A DNA stretch of 7,432 nt from assembly GCA_009778255.1 (NCBI GenBank), contig WRKD01000122.1:1-7432 (forward strand), in the 5' to 3' direction. Below, in pieces: positions 1 to 5,599 of this stretch (its first letter is position 1; the number at the start of each line of letters is the position of its first letter). This DNA is from Bacillota bacterium (GTDB lineage: Bacteria > Bacillota > Dehalobacteriia > UBA4068). The notes beneath the pieces were generated by a model, which made no database searches, had not been told where the DNA came from, and saw only the letters and a list, made by a program, of their open reading frames with translations. A program made the translations under genes and the position numbers.

Positions 1-1337
1 TGGCGCGCCAGGCAGGCTTGGAAATAGAATTTTTAATAACAGATGAAGTGTTCCCACACCCTAATACTTACAAAGTGCGGGCCCGGGGCGGCGAACGTCA
101 GTTCACCGCCCTTTTTGTCTCTTGTGGCGGCGGCATGATTTGGCTGCGTGAACTAAATGGTATACCTCTTGATATAAACGGCGGCTATTACGAAACCTTG
201 TTTTTACTGGGTTTAGCAGGAGCGGAGGAATCTTTTCAGGCTTTGCAAGAGCTGAGCGCACTTTTTCCCTTTTATGAAGATATTTGTCTGGCCGGAAACG
301 GGGAACTGGGCTATATTATAAATATAAAATCGGCGCGGCCTTTAAATTTAGCCGCCTTTTGTTTAGGGCAAAAGGATGTTGCGGGCTGCATATCTCTTCA
401 AGCGGTGCGGGTGGCGGATATTATTTCCTTGCCTGCGGTATTGCCTGTACAATCGTATAAGCATTATTCTGGCTTATTCAATACCGCCGCTGCCATAGAA
501 GAAATAGCGCAGGCTGAAAATATCTCTTTAGCTCAAGTAGCCTTGCTATATGAGGCGCGGCGTGGCCATATAACGCAAGATGAGGTGTATGCGCTTATGC
601 GGCGCTTATTACAGGTCATGAGGCAATCTTTAGCCAAAGCAAAAGAATGCCCCGAATATCAAGACCGCATACTGCCTCCTCAGGCGTATTTATTGGCAAC
701 AGCGCCGCAATTTCCCAACCCTGTGCTTAATGAGGCTATTCTCAATATTACTTTGTTAATGGAAGCTAAAAGCGCTATGTTACCTATTGTTGCTTCTCCC
801 ACCGCCGGTTCTTGCGCCGCTTTGCCCGGTACTATTTTGGGCGCGGCAAAAATTCTGGGCAAGGAGGAGAAGGCAGTGACAGAAGCCTTACTGGCTGCCG
901 GAATGATAGGGATATTGATTGCCGAACATGCCACTTTCGCGGCGGAAATAGGCGGTTGTCAGGCGGAATGCGGAGCGGCTTCCGGCATGGCGGCGGCGGG
1001 GCTGGTACAATTAATGGGAGGTAGTGTAAGCCAAGCCCTTAATGGGGCGGCCTTGGCTTTGCAGAATGTATTTGGTTTAGTATGCGACCCTGTAGCATCA
1101 CGAGTGGAAGCGCCCTGTTTGGGGAAAAACATTATGGCCGGAGCCAATGCCCTGGCTATGGCGCAAATTGCTTTGGCGGGTTTCGATGCTCTGATACCTC
1201 TCGATGAAACAATAGCTGCCCTGCATGAGGTGGGGCAAAAAATAGATTCCACCTTACGCTGCACCTGTCAAGGCGGGCTTTCTTTAACGCCCACGGCGCA
1301 AAAAATTGCCAAGAGACTGAATATGTTTAATTCATAA
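1..1337 (+). CDS. sdaA: L-serine dehydratase, single-chain iron-sulfur type (5' end outside window)
   Basis: Probably deaminates L-serine to pyruvate and ammonia in the cytoplasm with a [4Fe-4S] cluster, feeding pyruvate to fermentation. The reading frame is open to the left edge (first full codon at 3), so the TTG at 18 is probably an internal Leu and the true start is missing. Counting from that codon, residues 1-135 resemble the beta domain (HPNTYK at 14-19, SCGGGM at 35-40, then LNGIPLDINGG). Residues about 155-435 form the alpha domain, with SPTAGS at 260-265. Cluster-ligand candidates are Cys314 (GGCQAE), Cys356 (VCDPVA) and Cys367 (EAPCLGKN). Their spacings of 42 and 11 equal those of the ligands Cys343/385/396 known for the family. 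Beta and alpha domains are in one chain, whereas many Bacillota split them into SdaAB and SdaAA. Family assignment is firm; strict serine specificity is inferred. It converges on the next gene. Confidence 0.9.
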   Translation, partial: ARQAGLEIEFLITDEVFPHPNTYKVRARGGERQFTALFVSCGGGMIWLRELNGIPLDINGGYYETLFLLGLAGAEESFQALQELSALFPFYEDICLAGNGELGYIINIKSARPLNLAAFCLGQKDVAGCISLQAVRVADIISLPAVLPVQSYKHYSGLFNTAAAIEEIAQAENISLAQVALLYEARRGHITQDEVYALMRRLLQVMRQSLAKAKECPEYQDRILPPQAYLLATAPQFPNPVLNEAILNITLLMEAKSAMLPIVASPTAGSCAALPGTILGAAKILGKEEKAVTEALLAAGMIGILIAEHATFAAEIGGCQAECGAASGMAAAGLVQLMGGSVSQALNGAALALQNVFGLVCDPVASRVEAPCLGKNIMAGANALAMAQIALAGFDALIPLDETIAALHEVGQKIDSTLRCTCQGGLSLTPTAQKIAKRLNMFNS

Positions 1338-1383
1338 TTCATAAGCGTATAATTGTTGCAGAATACTAGGAGAAAGGTTTATG

Positions 1384-1396
1384 GGGTTTTTAACCC
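1384..1396. terminator. Small hairpin between convergent genes, possible weak bidirectional terminator
   Basis: GGGTT and AACCC form a perfect 5-bp stem with a 3-nt loop in the 72-bp gap between the convergent serine dehydratase and iron-sulfur protein genes. The position suits a shared terminator, but the stem is short and no clean T-run follows it on either strand (CACTAAATTTGCTTTT on the plus side). This is the only stem I see in the gap. Confidence 0.25.
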
Positions 1397-1409
1397 ACTA
1401 AATTTGCTT

Positions 1410-2114
1410 TTATTCTTGAATCGTGCCATCTGTGCCGAGTATCACGATCTGCCACGGAATCATTTTGCCGCAATTTAGTAAGGCGGTTTTCACGGCGTTC
1501 TCAATTCCGCCACAGCAAGGAACCTCCATACGGATAACGGTTACAGATTTTATTTCGTTTGCTTGTAATATGGCGGTGAGTTTTTCGGAATAATCTCCTT
1601 CATCGAGTTTGGGGCAACCTATAATGGTTATTTTCCCGTTCATAAACGCCTTATGAAAATTGCCGTAGGCATAGGCAGCGCAATCGGCGGCTACGAGTAA
1701 ATGCGCGTTTGCGAAGTAAGGCGCATGCGCTGGCACGAGTTTGATTTGCACCGGCCATTGATTAAGATGCGTTTCAGATAAAATATCCGGTGGCTTAGCT
1801 GTGCTGCGGTAGAATTTGCGCTCAATAGATTTGGCATGAGTGCCGGGGCAGCCGCAAGGCAATTTTTCTGGCTGCTTGCTTTCTATATTGGTTTTTGCGG
1901 CAGCTTCGTCATACTCGCAAGCTTCACGTTCTTCAAAAGAAATTGCCTCAGTAGGGCATACGGGCAAACAGTTTCCCAACCCGTCACAATAATCATCCCG
2001 CAAGAGCTTAGCTTTTCCATCAACTAAACCGATTGCGCCTTCATGACAGGCAGAAACACATAAACCGCAACCGTTGCACTTTTTTTCCTCGATCCTGATG
2101 ATTTGCCTCAACAT
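1410..2114 (-). CDS. 4Fe-4S binding protein, cysteine-rich, function unknown
   Basis: A 234-residue soluble protein with an N-terminal ferredoxin-like part and a longer C-terminal domain. Residues 13, 16, 19 and 23 give CNGCGLCVSAC, a complete [4Fe-4S] motif. The second motif has Cys43, Cys49 and Cys53 (followed by Pro) but Leu46 where a cysteine is usual, so it may hold a [3Fe-4S] cluster or use another ligand. Further cysteines lie in CGCPG (87, 89), ADC (145), IGCPKLD (167) and PCCGG (200-201). I recognise it as a conserved protein of anaerobic Bacillota and know of no proven function; electron transfer or redox sensing is inference. The in-frame ATG at 2135 is rejected as the start because it overlaps the predicted -10 box. 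The ATG at 2114 has an AAAGGGGTG ribosome binding site 5-6 nt upstream. It is divergent from mnmA and convergent with sdaA. Confidence 0.85.
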   Translation of the reverse strand: MLRQIIRIEEKKCNGCGLCVSACHEGAIGLVDGKAKLLRDDYCDGLGNCLPVCPTEAISFEEREACEYDEAAAKTNIESKQPEKLPCGCPGTHAKSIERKFYRSTAKPPDILSETHLNQWPVQIKLVPAHAPYFANAHLLVAADCAAYAYGNFHKAFMNGKITIIGCPKLDEGDYSEKLTAILQANEIKSVTVIRMEVPCCGGIENAVKTALLNCGKMIPWQIVILGTDGTIQE

Positions 2115-2136
2115 ATTTTTCACCCCTTTACCCATA

Positions 2137-2165
2137 ATAATACATCATTGACGCATTGAATTCAA
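2137..2165 (-). promoter_or_regulatory. Sigma70-type promoter of the iron-sulfur protein gene
   Basis: Read on the minus strand: -35 TTGAAT (2165-2160), a 17-bp spacer, and -10 TATTAT (2142-2137). The -35 matches 4 of 6 consensus bases and the -10 matches 5 of 6. Transcription would start near 2130, leaving a leader of about 16 nt that carries the ribosome binding site just before the ATG at 2114. The -35 box lies inside a perfect 10-bp palindrome, TTGAATTCAA (2156-2165), which could be a regulator site or chance. Confidence 0.6.
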
Positions 2166-2239
2166 ACCATATTTAATCATTGCCTAATATGATTCGAAAA
2201 ATTTTTGCTACTATTCACAAACCGAAATTTGCCATCTGA

Positions 2240-2251
2240 GGGCTTTAGCCC
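2240..2251. repeat. Short hairpin GGGC-TTTA-GCCC upstream of mnmA
   Basis: A perfect 4-bp GC stem with a 4-nt loop in the divergent region between the iron-sulfur gene and mnmA. A second AGCCC copy at 2276-2280 could compete for pairing with GGGCT at 2240-2244, so alternative folds are possible. It precedes the repeat-like segment at 2276-2322. No function is shown. Confidence 0.35.
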
Positions 2252-2275
2252 ATATGCACTAACTTAAAAAGAGCT

Positions 2276-2322
2276 AGCCCGTCTTGGCAAGAAGCGAAGC
2301 GGCAATCCAGAAATACCTGGGC
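2276..2322. repeat. Possible dispersed palindromic intergenic repeat (GAAGCGAAGCGGCAATCC type)
   Basis: The segment contains GTCTTGGCAAGAAGCGAAG followed by CGGCAATCCAG. This resembles the widespread intergenic repeat with a core like GTCATTGCGAGnnGCGAAGC...GGCAATCC found in many bacterial genomes; the comparison is from memory. An outer pair GCCC (2277-2280)/GGGC (2319-2322) encloses a small stem CCAG (2307-2310)/CTGG (2317-2320). Near-identical 9-mers ATGCACTAA (2254-2262) and ATGCATTAA (2326-2334) flank the segment and could be traces of an insertion. It probably lies in the mnmA leader, though I found no convincing mnmA promoter; the best candidate is an extended -10, TGCTACTAT, at 2206-2214 without a good -35. 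Confidence 0.4.
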
Positions 2323-2379
2323 AACATGCATTAAAGAATAAGCAGTGGAGAAGAAATAGAGGAAGTAGGAGCAAGATTA

Positions 2380-3453
2380 ATGCTTAAAAAAGTATTAGTA
2401 GGCATGAGCGGCGGGGTAGATAGTTCTGTGGCAGCCGCGCTGTTAATAGAGCAAGGTTATCAGGTGGGTGGCGTTACCTTGTGTTTATTTACTCCAGAAG
2501 GCAATGATGAGCAAGATGAATTGGCTCTAGCGGGTAGGGAGGCGCGCCGGGTTTGTGAGGAATTGGGTATAGAGCATAGGGTATGCGATTTTAGACAGCA
2601 GTTTAAAGAGCAGGTAATAGAGCGCTTTGCCCTGCTTTATGCTAAAGGGCGCACGCCTAATCCCTGTATCGATTGCAACCGCTATATAAAATTCCGCTTA
2701 CTGTATCAAAAAGCGCAGACTTTAGGCTATAATTATATTGCAACAGGCCACTATGCCCAAATAGAGTATTGCGCCAATCAAAATCGTTATTTATTAAAAA
2801 AAGCCGCCTATGCAGCCAAAGACCAATCTTATGTGCTTTATACGCTACCTCAGCAAATACTCTCTGCAACACTTTTCCCTTTAGGCGGCTTTAGTAAGGA
2901 AGAGGCCCGCCAATTCGCCGCTATGCGTGGTTTGGCTGTAGCCAAAAAGCCCGATAGCCAGGATATTTGTTTTGTACCGGATGGAGATTATGCGGCTTTT
3001 TTAGCGCGTTTACCTGGTCATGCGGCTGCGCCGGGAAATTTCATAGATAAAACAGGCCGTATACTGGGCCGTCATCGCGGCTTAGTTCATTATACTATTG
3101 GCCAGCGTAAAGGCCTTAAGCTTAGTTTTGGCGCGCCGCGTTATGTAACGGGCATCGATGAAATAGCTAATACAGTAACCCTGGGGGAAGCAGAAGAATT
3201 ATTTGGTCATAAACTCGTGGCAGACGATGTTAATTTTATCTCTTGTGAACAACTATCCGATACCTTGGATGTAACGGTGAAAACTCGCTATAAACAGCAA
3301 GAAACTCCAGCTACCATACGTCCTTTAGCAAACGGAAGGGTTCAAGTTTGCTTTCAATACCCTCAGCGCGCACTTACACCCGGGCAGGCTGTGGTGTTCT
3401 ATAGTGGCGATATAGTTGTCGGAGGCGGAACAATAATCACAAGCCTGGATTAA
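2380..3453 (+). CDS. mnmA: tRNA-specific 2-thiouridylase MnmA
   Basis: Adenylates and thiolates U34 at C2 in the anticodon wobble position of tRNA-Lys, -Glu and -Gln, taking sulfur from a cysteine desulfurase (IscS type) not present in this window. The 357 residues match the family length. Seen in order: PP-loop SGGVDSS at 10-16 (ATP binding); NPCIDCNRYIKF at 94-105, where Cys99 aligns with the family nucleophile and Cys96 is an extra cysteine; ATGHYAQ at 121-127; KDQSYVLY at 147-154; PDSQDICF at 191-198 with the second catalytic Cys197; HYTIGQRKGL at 237-246; and a C-terminal beta-barrel ending near FYSGDIVVGGG. The ATG has an AGGAG ribosome binding site at 2367-2371, 8 nt upstream. No sulfur-transfer gene neighbours it, so it appears to be a single-gene unit between two unrelated loci. 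Confidence 0.97.
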   Translation: MLKKVLVGMSGGVDSSVAAALLIEQGYQVGGVTLCLFTPEGNDEQDELALAGREARRVCEELGIEHRVCDFRQQFKEQVIERFALLYAKGRTPNPCIDCNRYIKFRLLYQKAQTLGYNYIATGHYAQIEYCANQNRYLLKKAAYAAKDQSYVLYTLPQQILSATLFPLGGFSKEEARQFAAMRGLAVAKKPDSQDICFVPDGDYAAFLARLPGHAAAPGNFIDKTGRILGRHRGLVHYTIGQRKGLKLSFGAPRYVTGIDEIANTVTLGEAEELFGHKLVADDVNFISCEQLSDTLDVTVKTRYKQQETPATIRPLANGRVQVCFQYPQRALTPGQAVVFYSGDIVVGGGTIITSLD

Positions 3454-3482
3454 TATCTACACACCCATTGTTATTTTTTTGA

Positions 3483-3511
3483 TTGAATTTTATATAGGAA
3501 TGTATTATTAT
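3483..3511 (+). promoter_or_regulatory. Sigma70-type promoter of the buk-ptb-buk-vor operon
   Basis: -35 TTGAAT (3483-3488), 17-bp AT-rich spacer, -10 TATTAT (3506-3511). Both hexamers and the spacing are the same as in the minus-strand promoter at 2137-2165. The predicted start near 3518 gives a leader of about 32 nt before the buk1 ATG at 3550. It begins only about 30 bp after the mnmA stop codon, so the metabolic operon can be transcribed independently of mnmA. Confidence 0.65.
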
Positions 3512-3513
3512 AG

Positions 3514-3530
3514 TATTGATTCGATCAATA
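3514..3530. promoter_or_regulatory. Inverted repeat at the predicted transcription start, probable operator
   Basis: TATTGAT and ATCAATA form perfect 7-bp arms around a 3-bp centre (TCG). The repeat starts 2 bp after the -10 box and spans the predicted +1, a classic position for a repressor operator. The inner TTGAT/ATCAA half sites resemble FNR/CRP-type half sites, but the spacing is 3 rather than the usual 4 bp, so the regulator family is open. In RNA it could also form a small 5' hairpin that ends before the ribosome binding site (AAGGA, 3538-3542). Confidence 0.5.
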
Positions 3531-3549
3531 ATCTTGAAAGGATTTCATT

Positions 3550-4611
3550 ATGGTCAATAACATTTTTGTAATAAATACCGGTTCAACTTCTACAAAATTT
3601 GCCCTGTATGCAGATGAAAAAGTTGTTCTTGTGAAAAAAACCGAACATAGTCCAAGTGATTTAGCGCCCTATGCCTATATGGGCGATCAGCTGGAATTCC
3701 GTACTGCGTTAGCCGAGGAGTTCGTTCAGCAAATTGAAGAACAATATCCCCTTAACGCTGTTGTTGCCAGAGGAGGAATGCTCTCTCCGGTGAAAGCTGG
3801 TTGCTATAGAATCAATGAGGCTTTATGTAAATTTTTGCAAGAAACTAAACAGGAACATGCTTCAAATCTTTCTCCGCCTATAGCCGCTGCTATCGCTAAA
3901 AAATATCATCTTTCTCACGCCTATATTTATGACCCCATTTCTGTAGACGAACTTACCCCCATAGCCCAAATAAGCGGTATACCAGATTTAAGGCGCAACT
4001 CTTTTACCCATGCTTTAAACATGAGGAGTATTGCTCATAAAGCAGCCGCTCAATTAGGTAAGAAATATAACGAGGCGGTTATAATAGTTGCGCACCTTGG
4101 CGGGGGCTTTTCACTTTCTATTCATAGTATGGGAAAAATGATCGATATTATAAGCGATGATGAGGGCCCTTTTTCTCCGGAGCGCGCCGGGCGGCAACAA
4201 GCTACAGCTTTAACTAAGTATTTATTTGGTTTTGAAGGTTGCATTGAAGAAAAACTTCGAATACTGCGAGGAGGCAGCGGTTTGCGCGCTCATTTAGGAT
4301 GCAGCGACGCGAGAGAAGTAGAAGAAAGGATAAAAGCCAACGACAAGCAAGCCGAGCTGGTTTATCAAGCCATGGCGTATCAAACCGCCAAAGGTATTGG
4401 CGAATTAGCTACAGTTGCTTATGGCAAGGTAGATGCTATTGCTTTAACCGGCGGCATAGCGGTTTCAAGTTATTTTACCAATATGATAAAAGAACGGGTA
4501 GCCTTCATTGCCCCGGTATTGCTCTTCCCTGGAGAAAATGAAATGGAATCTTTAGCTTTAGGCGCTTTGCGTGTTTTGCGCGGCGCAGAAATAGCACAAG
4601 AATTTGTATAG
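3550..4611 (+). CDS. buk: Butyrate kinase family protein, divergent paralog (first copy)
   Basis: Member of the acetate/butyrate kinase (ASKHA) family, which makes ATP and a free acid from an acyl phosphate and ADP. Its 353 residues are full length. Family motifs: INTGSTSTK (8-16), ARGGM (73-77), DPISVDEL (128-135), RRNSFTHALN (148-157), AHLGGG (181-186), EGPFSPERAG (205-214), LTGGIA (299-304) and FPGENEMESLALGALRVLRG (326-345). Compared with the second copy here it has Thr for Pro in the first phosphate loop, SLSIH for SVGAH after the GGG, and a 2-residue shorter IDIISDDEGPF in place of VIDVNNGLTGEGPF. It may therefore favour another acyl chain, be weaker, or have another role; which of these cannot be told from sequence. 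The ATG has AAGGA 7 nt upstream. First gene of the operon; 46 nt separate it from ptb. Confidence 0.88.
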   Translation: MVNNIFVINTGSTSTKFALYADEKVVLVKKTEHSPSDLAPYAYMGDQLEFRTALAEEFVQQIEEQYPLNAVVARGGMLSPVKAGCYRINEALCKFLQETKQEHASNLSPPIAAAIAKKYHLSHAYIYDPISVDELTPIAQISGIPDLRRNSFTHALNMRSIAHKAAAQLGKKYNEAVIIVAHLGGGFSLSIHSMGKMIDIISDDEGPFSPERAGRQQATALTKYLFGFEGCIEEKLRILRGGSGLRAHLGCSDAREVEERIKANDKQAELVYQAMAYQTAKGIGELATVAYGKVDAIALTGGIAVSSYFTNMIKERVAFIAPVLLFPGENEMESLALGALRVLRGAEIAQEFV

Positions 4612-4657
4612 TACACTTTAAAGTTTCTGTAAAAATAAAAAATATGGAGGGATGTTT

Positions 4658-5557
4658 ATGGATTTTGCTGCCTTGCTCGCTCAAACAAAGCCGCCAAAGC
4701 GGCAAACTGTAGCTGTAGCAGCTGCGGAAGACTCGGTTGTATTGCAAACATTGGTCGATGCTTATAAAGAAGGCATTGCCGATGCTGTTTTATGCGGAGA
4801 TGAAACCCGTATTAGGGAAATTGCCCAAGCAAAGGGCATCGATATTTCGCCTTTTGCTATTATGCATGCGGCAGATGAAAAAAAAGCGGCGGCAGCTGCG
4901 GTAGCTGCGGTGCGAGAAGGTAAAGCAGATATGCTCATGAAAGGGCTTTTACAAACTTCCAGCCTGCTTAAAGCAGTGCTGGATAAAGAGCATGGCCTGC
5001 GTGGTAGTGGGCTTATTTCCCATGTTGCCGTAACCTATTCACCCATACTCGACCGTACCCTTTTCCTGAGCGATGGGGGTATGATAACTTACCCAGATTT
5101 AGCTGCCAAGGCAAAAATAATCGATAATGCTGTGCTGGCAGCTAAAGGCATGGGCGTAGTTTTGCCAAAAGTTGCGGTATTAGCGGCGGTAGAAACCGTT
5201 AACCCAGATATGCAGCCTACTATAGATGCCGCAGCACTTACTCAAATGAATAGGCGCGGCCAAATCAAAGGCTGTATAGTTGACGGACCTTTAGCAATGG
5301 ATGTAGCTTTATCGCCCTATGCGGCAGAGCATAAAGGCATAAAATCGGAGGTTGCCGGTTATGCCGATATACTGATATTCCCCAATATTGAAGCAGGTAA
5401 TTGTGCATTGAAAATTTTTACCTGTGCCGCTAACGGTATTTTTGGCGGTGTAGTAATGGGTGCAGCCGCACCCATAGTGCTTTCTTCTCGCGGAGACAGT
5501 GAACAAGGCAAGCTGTTTTCCATAGCCTGCGCAGGAAAAATAGCTATGAATAATTAA
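4658..5557 (+). CDS. ptb: Phosphate butyryltransferase (phosphotransbutyrylase)
   Basis: Converts an acyl-CoA (butyryl or branched C4-C5) plus phosphate to acyl phosphate plus CoA, handing the product to a butyrate kinase. The 299 residues match the Ptb branch of the phosphate acetyl/butyryltransferase family. Visible motifs: ADAVLCGDE (41-49), DMLMKGLLQTSSLLKAVLD (91-109), LFLSDGGMITYPDL (135-148), VDGPLAMDVALS (208-219), YADILIFPNIEAGN (235-248) and APIVLSSRGDS (271-281). I place the start at the ATG at 4658, not the in-frame ATG at 4652: GGAGG (4646-4650) is 7 nt from the former and 1 nt from the latter. It sits between two butyrate kinase genes without a visible terminator. The 10-bp palindrome ACTTTAAAGT at 4615-4624 lies in the preceding gap; its meaning is unclear. 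Confidence 0.95.
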   Translation: MDFAALLAQTKPPKRQTVAVAAAEDSVVLQTLVDAYKEGIADAVLCGDETRIREIAQAKGIDISPFAIMHAADEKKAAAAAVAAVREGKADMLMKGLLQTSSLLKAVLDKEHGLRGSGLISHVAVTYSPILDRTLFLSDGGMITYPDLAAKAKIIDNAVLAAKGMGVVLPKVAVLAAVETVNPDMQPTIDAAALTQMNRRGQIKGCIVDGPLAMDVALSPYAAEHKGIKSEVAGYADILIFPNIEAGNCALKIFTCAANGIFGGVVMGAAAPIVLSSRGDSEQGKLFSIACAGKIAMNN

Positions 5558-5599
5558 CAATAAACAATAACTGGTATTTAGTGAGAAAGAAGGAGAAAT

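Noticed and set aside
680..1264. Minus-strand and alternate plus-strand open frames within the serine dehydratase gene
   Set aside because: They lie wholly within a gene with strong family motifs and show no motif or convincing ribosome binding site of their own.
1732..1752. TGGCAC...TTGCA resembling a sigma54 promoter, which would fit BkdR-type control of branched-chain genes
   Set aside because: The GG-to-GC spacing is too long for a sigma54 site and it lies inside the iron-sulfur protein gene.
2188..2214. TATGAT and extended -10 TGCTACTAT as mnmA promoter elements
   Set aside because: Neither has a recognisable -35 at 16-18 bp, so no mnmA promoter is annotated; the second is only mentioned as a weak candidate.
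3429..3480. Possible terminator of mnmA: AACAAT/ATTGTT arms followed by a T-run (3474-3480)
   Set aside because: The arms are AT-rich, only 6 bp, and separated by about 32 nt; the T-run is more simply part of the AT-rich promoter region of the buk operon.
4615..4624. 10-bp palindrome ACTTTAAAGT between buk1 and ptb
   Set aside because: Too short and AT-rich for a terminator, no loop possible in RNA, and no matching site found elsewhere in the window; likely chance.
5563..5577. AACAATAAACAATAA tandem-like repeat after ptb
   Set aside because: Two copies of a short AT-rich word in an intergenic gap; no evidence of function.
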